From JALSIF01 sp026981635 [NCBI: bacterium] (GTDB lineage: Bacteria; 4484-113; JALSIF01), in the NCBI GenBank assembly GCA_026981635.1, contig JALSIF010000039.1:1-5504 (forward strand): DNA of 5,504 nucleotides, read 5' to 3'. Below are positions 1 through 5,504 of the stretch, piece by piece; position 1 is the stretch's first letter, and each line of letters starts with the position of its first letter. The position numbers and the translations under genes are program-made. The notes under the pieces were generated by a model, which was not told where the DNA came from, ran no database searches, and was given only the letters and a program-made list of their open reading frames with translations.

Positions 1-43
1 ATGGTCCTTTCAAGACCTCACCAAATCTATAGGTTCCATGTGT
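1..43. other. Flank downstream of the primase-helicase-like gene
   Basis: These 43 bp lie beyond the stop codon of the minus-strand gene. I see no hairpin/T-tract terminator. Short start codons on either strand here run into stops within a few codons or leave the window, so no gene can be supported. The minus-strand transcript may continue into a following gene outside the window. Confidence 0.4.
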
Positions 44-2275
44 CTACCCCTCCCCTATCTCCACCACCCTAAACCTGCTGTAGTTGCGCTCATGGAGGAA
101 GAGGGCGTAGCCGGTCATGCCCCCGGTGGATTTTAGCAGCTCCAGGGCGGCGAAGGTGTGGCTCTCCTCGGCCTTGCCGCCCTGGCCAAAGTAGTTCTGC
201 TCAATCTCTCCCAGGTGCTTCCTTGCCTGCTCCAGGTCACCTACTTGGTGGGCGGGGAGGTGGTCAATGAGGTAGCTGGTGGTCCTTCCCAGGGGGCGAA
301 GCACCCCCACCGCGTCGGCAAACTCGGTGTCGCGGAAGAAGTTGGCGATGGCCTCCTCGCGGGCCTCCGCGGAGAGGCCGGCGGGGGGGCTGAAGATCTC
401 GTAGGTGCAAAGCACCACCACATCAAACTCCCGCGCCATGGACTTGAGCTGGCTCAGGGCCAGGTGGGTGTCTAGGCGGGAGCCCTCGGGGAGGCTGGCG
501 TTTAGGCCGCTTATGAACATGGGCAGGGTGTCAATGATGATGAGCGGGGTGGTCTTCTCCTCAAGCTCGGCCGCCACCGCCCTGAGGCGCTCGGTCTGCT
601 TTCTGAGGGCCTCAAAGTCGGTCGCCCAGGTCCCCTCCACCATGGCGATGGCCGAGTTGAACTCCTGGAACTTCTCGTAGGCCTGCTGGATCTGCTGGTT
701 GAACTGGTCGTCCTCCATGAGCAGGTCGGGCTCGGCCCGCGCCCGGTCAATGAGCTCGCTGGGCAGGGAGCCCACTGCGGCGAGGGACTTGAGGTATAGC
801 TCCTCAATCCCCCGCTGCATGGTGATAAAGAGGGAGACCGCCTGGCCGGTGCGGGCCGCCTCCAGCATCAGCCAGTTTACGAAGGTGCTCACCCCGGCAC
901 CGGGAAAGCCGCCGATGACGTAGACCTTGCCCGGGGTAAGCCCTCCCCCCAGCAGGCGGTTCAGGTCATTGCTGGGGGTGCGGATGAGGCGGCGCTCATG
1001 GCTGAAGAAGCGGCGCAGAAGCTCCGGAGCCAGGGCGTGGAGGTTTCTCAGGCTTACCTCCTCGCCCTCCTCCACCCGGTAGAAGAGCTGGGTGAGGCGG
1101 TCAAAGGTGATCACCCCGCCGGCCAGGCGGGCCTGGCCGCGGGCGTTCTGGTAGAGCTCCTCGGCCAGGGGGAGCTTCTGGGGGTAGGGGTCGCGGGGGG
1201 TGTACTTGCCGGGGCGCTTGGAAAGCTCATAGAGGGTGACGTAGTTGGTCCGCTTGAAGACCGATACGGGCAGGCGGATCTTGTGGGCCCCCTTGGGGGT
1301 AGAGAGGGCGGAGCCTAAGACCGGGGTGAGGGAGGTGGGGTCGTAGACCTGCCAGCTCAGCTGGCTCCACTGCTGGCGGAAGGCCTCCTCCTCCTCCGGC
1401 TCGTAGCCCAGAACTATCTCTGCCATTCGGCGAAATACCCGGTGGAGATCGGGCTGGGGCTCAATGCCGAAGACGGTAGCGTCCACCACCACCTCCAGCA
1501 GGCGGCCCGAGTAGTAGATGGAGATGGCGTCGGGGGGGATGTCGTAGCCCTTGTCCAGCCGGTCGATCACCTCCAGGGCCTGGTTGATGGCGTGGACCAT
1601 CTCGGAGGAGTTGTGGGCCTCAAAGACCACCTGGAAGTCGCCGTAGAGGTCAACCTGGCCCTCCTCAATGAGCTGGTCCAGGCGCTCCACCTCTTGGGTC
1701 AGGTAGGAGTAGCGGGACTGGTAGAGGTCGTTGTAGTTCTCTTTCAGGACTTCGGGAATCTCTTCGGGCCTGACCAGCACTCCGTGGGGGTGTTCCCGGT
1801 CGTGGTATTTCACCGGCACCCGGCGGCGGATGAGGCTGCCGTCCTCCTGGCGCTCAAACTCAAAGCGCACCAGGCGCAGGAAGCCGTAGCCGGGGGGCCG
1901 CTCCTGCTGGTCGTCCTCCAGGTCCACCCCCGCCTGCTCGGCCAGTTCCTGGATGGCCTCGTCCTCGCCAATCCCCTTGCCGGCGGCGTAGAGCTCGGCC
2001 AGGTTGGCAAAGATGAGCCGGCCGTGGTTGGGGGTGGTGTCGTCCTCCTTGAAGAAGACCCGCCCCGAGTCGCGCTCAATGAGCAGGAAGCCGTTTCCTC
2101 CCTCGCCCCCTCCGGCCAGCTCGGCCACCCGGGGGGGACAGGGGGCGAGGATCTCGTTGCCCTGCTCCCTTACCAGGGCCGGGTTTACCCCGATGGAGGT
2201 GAGCACCTTGATGGGGTCCAGCCGAGCAAAGAGCCTTTTCAGGCCTCCCTCGCTCTGATTTGTCTCGTGGACCAT
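44..2275 (-). CDS. Primase-helicase-like protein (degenerate CHC2 + AEP-like + DnaB/RecA-like domains), probably catalytically inactive
   Basis: Intact 743-residue protein from ATG (2275-2273) to TAG (46-44). No in-frame start lies upstream of this ATG before a TAA 18 nt away, and no good Shine-Dalgarno is visible, so the start is the longest possible rather than proven. Residues 18-118 resemble a DnaG CHC2 zinc-binding domain in layout (C46-P, a G-F-hydrophobic stretch at 62-66, and E-D-E-A-x-x-x-L-A-E-x-A-G at 104-116), but only one cysteine remains. Residues 130-370 look like an archaeo-eukaryotic primase fold (V-V-F-E-A-H at 216-221, Y-Y-S-G at 254-257, V-F-G-I-E-P near 268-273, K-I-R-L-P-V-S at 332-338). 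Residues 432-743 match a DnaB-type RecA core: L-G-G-G-L-x-P-G at 442-449, a P-loop-like G-F-P-G-A-G-V-S at 456-463, Walker B I-I-I-D at 579-582, and a terminal G-M-T-G block at 719-722. The P-loop Lys is V462, the DnaB catalytic Glu aligns with Q487, and the arginine finger aligns with T717. This is inferred by family-pattern reading; it could also be a divergent RadA/KaiC-type ATPase. No signal peptide or membrane segment is apparent, so it is probably cytoplasmic. Confidence 0.72.
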   Translation of the reverse strand: MVHETNQSEGGLKRLFARLDPIKVLTSIGVNPALVREQGNEILAPCPPRVAELAGGGEGGNGFLLIERDSGRVFFKEDDTTPNHGRLIFANLAELYAAGKGIGEDEAIQELAEQAGVDLEDDQQERPPGYGFLRLVRFEFERQEDGSLIRRRVPVKYHDREHPHGVLVRPEEIPEVLKENYNDLYQSRYSYLTQEVERLDQLIEEGQVDLYGDFQVVFEAHNSSEMVHAINQALEVIDRLDKGYDIPPDAISIYYSGRLLEVVVDATVFGIEPQPDLHRVFRRMAEIVLGYEPEEEEAFRQQWSQLSWQVYDPTSLTPVLGSALSTPKGAHKIRLPVSVFKRTNYVTLYELSKRPGKYTPRDPYPQKLPLAEELYQNARGQARLAGGVITFDRLTQLFYRVEEGEEVSLRNLHALAPELLRRFFSHERRLIRTPSNDLNRLLGGGLTPGKVYVIGGFPGAGVSTFVNWLMLEAARTGQAVSLFITMQRGIEELYLKSLAAVGSLPSELIDRARAEPDLLMEDDQFNQQIQQAYEKFQEFNSAIAMVEGTWATDFEALRKQTERLRAVAAELEEKTTPLIIIDTLPMFISGLNASLPEGSRLDTHLALSQLKSMAREFDVVVLCTYEIFSPPAGLSAEAREEAIANFFRDTEFADAVGVLRPLGRTTSYLIDHLPAHQVGDLEQARKHLGEIEQNYFGQGGKAEESHTFAALELLKSTGGMTGYALFLHERNYSRFRVVEIGEG

Positions 2276-2313
2276 AACCGGGTGAGATTCTTACCCGCCT
2301 GGGGGCTTTCCGG

Positions 2314-2342
2314 TTTATACGCCGCCTATCCTAACATAGCAC
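2314..2342 (-). promoter_or_regulatory. Candidate sigma70-like promoter for the primase-helicase-like gene
   Basis: On the minus strand a -10 box TATAAA (complement of 2314-2319, five of six matches to TATAAT) lies 17 nt downstream of GTGCTA (complement of 2337-2342, three of six matches to TTGACA). Transcription would start about 30 nt before the ATG at 2275. The -35 is weak, so the call rests mainly on the -10 box and the position. Confidence 0.35.
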
Positions 2343-2345
2343 CGC

Positions 2346-2358
2346 GGCCAACTTGGCC
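2346..2358. repeat. Perfect 13-bp palindrome GGCCAA-C-TTGGCC, possible operator
   Basis: Two 6-bp arms, GGCCAA and TTGGCC, are exact reverse complements separated by one C. The element ends 19 bp before the argS ATG and lies just upstream of the candidate minus-strand promoter, so a dimeric regulator bound here could affect either gene. A hairpin with a single-base loop is sterically impossible at full length, which makes a protein-binding site more plausible than an RNA structure. It could still be a chance palindrome in GC-rich DNA. Confidence 0.3.
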
Positions 2359-2361
2359 AGT

Positions 2362-2371
2362 GGGGGAAAGG
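2362..2371 (+). promoter_or_regulatory. Ribosome binding site of argS
   Basis: The purine run GGGGGAAAGG ends 6 nt before the ATG at 2378. It is a partial match to the AAGGAGG consensus at a normal spacing. It selects this ATG over the reading frame's open extension upstream, which runs antisense through the neighbouring gene. Confidence 0.6.
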
Positions 2372-2377
2372 TACAGG

Positions 2378-4234
2378 ATGGGTCTGAGAGCAGGGCTTAG
2401 AGAGCGGGTGAGGGCGGTGCTCAGGGACCGCTATGGGATTCCCACAGAGGTGGAGCTTGAGCCCATTACCGAGCCGCGGCCGTGGGGATATTCCACCAAC
2501 GTGGCCCTGCGCATCGCTGGGCGGCTGGCGGAGGAGGAGATCGCCCGGCTGGACCCCAGCCTCTCCAAGAAGGAGCGCAAGAGGCGGGAGAAGGCGCTGG
2601 TGCGGGAGCATGCCCTGCGGGCGGCGGAGGAGCTGGCGGCGGAGCTTTCCCGGGAACTTCCTGCGGGAGTTGCCCGGGTGGAGGCGGAAAACGGTTTTGT
2701 CAACTTCTACCTGGACCCGGCGGTCTACGGACGGGAGCTGATCGGTCAGATACTGGCTGACCCGGCGGGGCTGGCGCGGGGCGAGCCGCGGCAGGAGAAG
2801 GTGATGGTGGAGTTCAGCCAGCCCAACACCCACAAGCCCTTCCATGTGGGACATCTCAGAAACACCCTGCTGGGCAACGCCCTTTCTAACCTGCTTGAGT
2901 TTGCCGGCTATCCGGTGGTCAGGGCCAACTACTACGGGGACATCGGGCTTCACGTGATCAAGTGCCTGTGGGGGCTGATGCACCTCGGGGAGCTGGGCAT
3001 AGAGCGGGAGGAGGGGGAGAGCGAGGGGCGCTTCCTGGGCCGGGTCTACTCGGCGGTGGACCGCCTGCTGGGGGAGGATGGGCCCGAGCGGGAGCGGGTG
3101 GAGCGGGAGATCCGCACCCTACACCAGCGCTGGGACCGGCGCGACCCTGAGGTGGTGGACCTGTGGGAGAAGACCCGCAGGGCCTCGCTGGAGGAGTTTC
3201 GCCGCATCTACCGCGACCTGGGGGTCTCCTTTGAGCTGGAGTTCTTTGAGTCGCAGGTGGAGGAGGCGGGCAAGGAGGCGGTGCGTGACCTTCTGGAGAA
3301 GGGGGTGGCGGAGGTCTCCCAGGACCCCGAATACCGGGGGGCGGTCTTTGTGGACCTGGCGGAAAAGACCGGCGACGAGACGCTGGGCAAGCTGGTCATC
3401 CTTCGGGCCGACGGGACCACCCTCTACTCCACCAAGGACCTGGCCCTGGCCCGGATCAAGTTTGAGCGCTACGGGATTGACCGCAGCCTCTACGTGGTGG
3501 CCAGCGAGCAGTCCCTCTACTTCCGCCAGATCTTTGCCATCCTGCGCCTGTGGGGATTCCCCCAGGCGGAGCGCTGCGTCCACATCCCCTACGAGCTGGT
3601 GGTGCTGCCGGAGGGGAAGATGAGCTCCCGGCGGGGGACGGTGGTGCTGTTTGACGAGCTGTGGGACCGGGCGGTGGAGCTCTATACCGCCATCACCCGC
3701 CGCAAGCGGGAGGAGCGGGGGGGCGAGGAGGAGGGGGAGGAGGAGAATGCCCGCCTCATCGCCCTGGGGGCGATCAAGTACTACATGCTGGCGGTGGACA
3801 AGATGAAGCAGGTGGTGTTTGACTTTGACGAGGCCCTCAGCCCCGACGGGAGAAGCGGGGTCTACCTGCAGTACAGCTACGTGAGGGCGCGCCGCATCCT
3901 GGAGAAGGCAGGGCTTGACCCGGACGGGGCGGGGGCGGAGCTGGTTCCCGGGGAGGAGGTTGAGCTTCAGCCTGCCGAGGTGGGGCTGATGAGACGCATG
4001 GACGGCTTTTCCTTCGTGGTGGAGCAGGCGCTGGAGCAGCTTGACCCCTCGCCCCTGGCCCACTGGGCCTACCAGCTTGCTCGCGACTTCACCGACTTCT
4101 ACACCGCCTGTCCGGTGATCCGGGCGGGGGAGCCCTCGCGCAGCTTCCGGCTGGCCCTGACCGCCGCCTTTGCCCGCCTGATGGAGACGGTCTCAACCCG
4201 CCTGCTCTCCATCGGGCTTCCCCGGGAGATGTAG
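2378..4234 (+). CDS. argS: Arginyl-tRNA synthetase
   Basis: Cytoplasmic class I aminoacyl-tRNA synthetase that charges tRNA-Arg with arginine using ATP. The 618-residue length is slightly above the usual 550-600 of bacterial ArgS. Residues 1 to about 125 form the N-terminal additional domain typical of ArgS (it opens M-G-L-R-A-G-L-R-E-R-V). The HIGH signature is H-V-G-H at 156-159 within F-S-Q-P-N-T-H-K-P-F (146-155), and the KMSKS equivalent is K-M-S-S-R at 414-418. The C-terminal anticodon-binding DALR domain begins near residue 490 (Y-L-Q-Y-S-Y-V-R-A-R-R at 496-506) and runs to the end. The start is fixed by the RBS at 2362-2371 and by the N-terminal domain. The F-S-Q-P-N-T-H-K block is the variant I associate with a subset of bacteria (for example Chloroflexi and Deinococcus-type ArgS) and with eukaryote-like enzymes, not the common proteobacterial form. 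An acidic Gly/Glu tract follows a basic stretch at about residues 445-458. The gene is transcribed divergently from the primase-helicase-like gene and ends 85 bp before the tRNA, with no terminator between. Confidence 0.96.
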   Translation: MGLRAGLRERVRAVLRDRYGIPTEVELEPITEPRPWGYSTNVALRIAGRLAEEEIARLDPSLSKKERKRREKALVREHALRAAEELAAELSRELPAGVARVEAENGFVNFYLDPAVYGRELIGQILADPAGLARGEPRQEKVMVEFSQPNTHKPFHVGHLRNTLLGNALSNLLEFAGYPVVRANYYGDIGLHVIKCLWGLMHLGELGIEREEGESEGRFLGRVYSAVDRLLGEDGPERERVEREIRTLHQRWDRRDPEVVDLWEKTRRASLEEFRRIYRDLGVSFELEFFESQVEEAGKEAVRDLLEKGVAEVSQDPEYRGAVFVDLAEKTGDETLGKLVILRADGTTLYSTKDLALARIKFERYGIDRSLYVVASEQSLYFRQIFAILRLWGFPQAERCVHIPYELVVLPEGKMSSRRGTVVLFDELWDRAVELYTAITRRKREERGGEEEGEEENARLIALGAIKYYMLAVDKMKQVVFDFDEALSPDGRSGVYLQYSYVRARRILEKAGLDPDGAGAELVPGEEVELQPAEVGLMRRMDGFSFVVEQALEQLDPSPLAHWAYQLARDFTDFYTACPVIRAGEPSRSFRLALTAAFARLMETVSTRLLSIGLPREM

Positions 4235-4267
4235 CGGGAGGGGCGGGCCAGGGCTGGGGTGGCTGGT

Positions 4268-4281
4268 AAGACAAAGGTCTT
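4268..4281. repeat. 5-bp inverted repeat AAGAC-N4-GTCTT overlapping the tRNA promoter -35
   Basis: AAGAC (4268-4272) and GTCTT (4277-4281) are exact reverse complements around AAAG. The right arm shares two bases with the TTGACA box at 4280-4285. There is no T-tract after it, so it is not an intrinsic terminator for argS. It could be a weak operator or chance. Confidence 0.2.
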
Positions 4282-4308
4282 GACAGGCGGGGTATATTGT
4301 GTTAGTAG
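4280..4308 (+). promoter_or_regulatory. Sigma70-like promoter of the initiator tRNA gene
   Basis: A perfect -35 box TTGACA (4280-4285) is followed after 17 bp by TAGTAG (4303-4308, three of six matches to TATAAT). This would place transcription initiation about 5-7 nt before the tRNA 5' end at 4320. A better -10-like TATATT (4293-4298) lies too close to this -35 to be used with it. A GC-rich segment around the inferred start (GCCGC) would fit a growth-rate-controlled discriminator, which is inference only. Confidence 0.6.
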
Positions 4309-4319
4309 TAGATAGCCGC

Positions 4320-4393
4320 TGCGGGGTGGAGCGGTCTGGTAGCTCGCCGGGCTCATAACCCGGAGGTCGCGGGTTCAAATCCCGCCCCCGCAA
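4320..4393 (+). tRNA. Initiator tRNA-fMet (anticodon CAT)
   Basis: A full cloverleaf folds. The acceptor is TGCGGGG (4320-4326) with CCCCGCA (4386-4392). The D stem is GAGC/GCTC (4329-4332, 4342-4345). The anticodon stem is CCGGG/CCCGG around loop CTCATAA, with CAT at 4354-4356. The variable loop is AGGTC, and the T arm is GCGGG-TTCAAAT-CCCGC (4369-4385). The discriminator base is A73 (4393), and CCA is not encoded (CTT follows), so a CCA-adding enzyme is required. Three consecutive G-C pairs next to the anticodon loop (positions 29-31/39-41) and an A11:U24 pair mark it as the initiator rather than elongator tRNA-Met. The body closely resembles E. coli tRNA-fMet. The oddity is U1 paired with A72 instead of the usual C1xA72 mismatch. 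Confidence 0.93.
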
Positions 4394-4394
4394 C

Positions 4395-4401
4395 TTTTTT
4401 T
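4395..4401 (+). terminator. Possible tRNA 3' U-tract
   Basis: Seven consecutive T residues start two bases after the discriminator base, followed by ATTT. There is no separate hairpin immediately before them, only the tRNA acceptor and T arm. They may help release or processing of the tRNA transcript, with the true terminator at 4461-4491 downstream. Confidence 0.3.
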
Positions 4402-4460
4402 ATTTCCGGACGCCTCCCCTCCTCCCTCTCCTCTGCCCGCCTTCGGTCTCTCCTGCGGGC

Positions 4461-4491
4461 CGGGCGGCTTTCCTGCCAGGGCCCGTTTTTT
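4461..4491 (+). terminator. Rho-independent terminator between the tRNA and the sensor gene
   Basis: CGGGC (4461-4465) pairs with GCCCG (4481-4485). Inside it GGC (4466-4468) pairs with GCC (4475-4477) around a TTTCCT loop, with AGG bulged on the 3' side. Six T residues follow directly (4486-4491). It most likely ends the initiator tRNA transcript, possibly also argS read-through. Its T-tract ends 17 nt before the GTG of the sensor gene, which is unusually close and leaves no room for a separate promoter. Confidence 0.7.
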
Positions 4492-4508
4492 GAGGGTAGA
4501 CTTTCGGC

Positions 4509-5504
4509 GTGAAGGGAAGAAGCGAGCCGGACGGTAGGAGAGGAGATAGGTCAGGCGACAGGGAGCGAGCGGTCCGGGGAAGGATCTCCCCCCTCAGGCT
4601 GGGCATCATCGCGGTGGCGGCCATCTTTGTGGCCGAGTTTGCCATCATGCACAACCTCGGCTGGCTGCTGGAGGAGGCGGGCCGCAAAAGCCATGTTCTG
4701 GAGTCTCTGCTGGACGCCCTGCTGGTCTCCCTCATTGCGGCGGGGGCCATCGGGGTTCTGCTGGTTAGGCCCCTGGAACGGGCCCTTGCCGCCTTGCGGA
4801 GGCTGTCTAGTCGGTTGCGCCATGAGCTTGAGATAAGCGAAGCCAAGTTTGTGGCGGTTTTCAAGCAGAGCTTTGAGTACATGGGGATTCTTGACCCGGA
4901 GGGCCGCTTTCTGGAAGTAAACGACATCGGGTTGGCGCTGGGGGGAGTGGAGCTGGAGGAGGTGAGGGGAAGGCACATCTGGGAGACCCTCTGGTGGGAG
5001 GGCATGGACGAGGAGCAGGAGAAGCTCAGGCAGGCGGTGGAGCGGGCCAGGGCTGGCGAGGTGGTCACCCAGGAGCTGCGGGTTATAGCCAGGGAAAGGA
5101 TTTGCTGGGTGGACTTTTCCCTCAAGCCCGTCTGGGGAGAGGAGGGGCAGGTTGAGTTCCTGCTCGCCGAGGGAAGGGACATCACCCAGCGCAAGCAAAC
5201 TGAGCAAAGGCTTCGCCTGCTGGCCCAGGCGGTTGAGTCAACCAGCGATGGGGTGATCATCACCGACCTGGAGGGGACCATTCTGGAAGTGAACCCTGCC
5301 TTCTCCCGCATCACCGGCTACTCGGCCGAGGAGGCGGTGGGCAAGAACCCGAGGATCCTCAAAAGCGGCAGGCAGCCGCCCGAGTTCTATCGCCAGATGT
5401 GGGATACCCTGCTTGCGGGCAAGACCTGGCAGGGCAAGGTAATAAACCGGCGCAAGGACGGCTCCCTCTACCACGCCAGCCTGACCATATCCCCCATCGT
5501 CAAC
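4509..5504 (+). CDS. Membrane-anchored PAS-domain sensor protein, 3' truncated by the window
   Basis: Open for 332 codons to the last base of the window, so the output domain (histidine kinase, diguanylate cyclase or other) is unknown. GTG at 4509 is the first possible start after an in-frame TAG (4497-4499). A weak GAGGG lies 12 nt upstream. No other ATG, GTG or TTG occurs before the first membrane segment, so this start is favoured. The N-terminus (residues 1-30) is strongly basic and arginine-rich. Two hydrophobic segments follow at about 31-50 and 67-87, separated by only about 16 residues, so little of the protein is exposed outside. A charged helical linker (88-110) leads to PAS domain 1 (about 111-228, with I-L-D-P-E-G-R-F-L-E-V-N at 127-138 and the PAC-type end G-R-D-I-T-Q-R-K at 222-229). 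PAS domain 2 starts near 240 (I-I-T-D-L-E-G at 250-256, N-R-R-K-D-G at 313-318) and is cut by the window end. Signals are probably sensed by the PAS domains inside the cell or at the membrane. Confidence 0.9.
   Translation, partial: MKGRSEPDGRRGDRSGDRERAVRGRISPLRLGIIAVAAIFVAEFAIMHNLGWLLEEAGRKSHVLESLLDALLVSLIAAGAIGVLLVRPLERALAALRRLSSRLRHELEISEAKFVAVFKQSFEYMGILDPEGRFLEVNDIGLALGGVELEEVRGRHIWETLWWEGMDEEQEKLRQAVERARAGEVVTQELRVIARERICWVDFSLKPVWGEEGQVEFLLAEGRDITQRKQTEQRLRLLAQAVESTSDGVIITDLEGTILEVNPAFSRITGYSAEEAVGKNPRILKSGRQPPEFYRQMWDTLLAGKTWQGKVINRRKDGSLYHASLTISPIVN

Larger units (their letters stand above)
2276..2377. promoter_or_regulatory. Divergent intergenic region between the primase-helicase-like gene and argS
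   Basis: These 102 bp separate two start codons that face away from each other, so the promoters of both genes should lie here unless they are buried in the neighbouring coding sequence. The central part (about 2314-2339) is the AT-richest stretch of the region and contains TTTATAC, TATCCT and TAACAT. I could not pair any of these with a convincing -35 box for argS. There is no room for a T-box leader, which often precedes argS in Firmicutes. Confidence 0.55.

Noticed and set aside
1-39. Possible start of another minus-strand gene (ATG at 39, or TTG after GGTGAGG)
   Set aside because: The ATG frame hits a stop after nine codons, and the TTG or terminal frame has only a few bases in the window with poor Shine-Dalgarno spacing.
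1442-2377. Long plus-strand open frame continuous with argS, antisense to the primase-helicase-like gene
   Set aside because: The frame stays open because of GC-rich codon structure on the opposite strand. Its translation is low-complexity (V/L/G/H-rich), and the real argS start is set by the RBS and N-terminal domain at 2378.
3119-4063. Minus-strand open frame of 314 codons inside argS
   Set aside because: It lies fully antisense to a confidently identified gene, and its composition (H/L/P/Q-rich) is typical of a shadow frame.
4293-4298. TATATT as the -10 box of the tRNA promoter
   Set aside because: It lies only 7 bp after the perfect TTGACA, and no acceptable -35 sits 16-18 bp upstream of it.
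4320-4401. tRNA gene as an integration attachment site
   Set aside because: No repeat of the tRNA 3' end and no integrase gene are visible in the window.
4400-5314. Minus-strand open frames opposite the sensor gene
   Set aside because: The plus strand encodes clear membrane and PAS motifs through this region. The antisense translations are Ser/Arg/Pro-rich and carry no recognisable domain.

Overview
The window reads as bacterial chromosomal DNA from a GC-rich and possibly thermophilic organism. Codons end mostly in G or C, and AGG/CGG and GAG are frequent. The tRNA is of bacterial initiator type, one promoter is sigma70-like, and there is a GC-hairpin/U-tract terminator. The arginyl-tRNA synthetase carries an F-S-Q-P-N-T-H-K version of the first class I motif block rather than the usual bacterial Y-S-S/S-x-N-x-x-K-x-M-H form. 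I cannot name a species from sequence alone.

Layout from left to right. Positions 44-2275 (minus strand) hold a complete 743-residue protein. Its overall plan is that of a primase-helicase: a CHC2-like N-terminus, an archaeo-eukaryotic-primase-like middle and a DnaB/RecA-like C-terminus. Nearly every catalytic residue expected for these folds appears to be replaced. A 102-bp divergent intergenic region (2276-2377) follows, with a 13-bp perfect palindrome. Positions 2378-4234 (plus) encode argS, a full-length arginyl-tRNA synthetase. A 5-bp inverted repeat overlapping a perfect TTGACA -35 box then leads into a tRNA gene (4320-4393) with anticodon CAT and initiator hallmarks, but with a U1:A72 pair where most bacterial initiators have a C1xA72 mismatch. 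A T-tract and then a strong hairpin terminator (4461-4491) follow. Seventeen bases after that terminator begins a membrane-anchored PAS-domain sensor protein (4509 to the window end, 3' truncated).

How they fit together: argS and the initiator tRNA are ordinary translation genes, and the sensor is the start of a signalling gene whose output domain lies outside the window. The unusual gene is the divergently transcribed, intact but apparently catalytically dead primase-helicase-like protein. Its reading frame is uninterrupted over 2.2 kb, so the lost residues are not explained by a decaying pseudogene. A structural, DNA-binding or regulatory role is a reasonable inference, but no function is established here.
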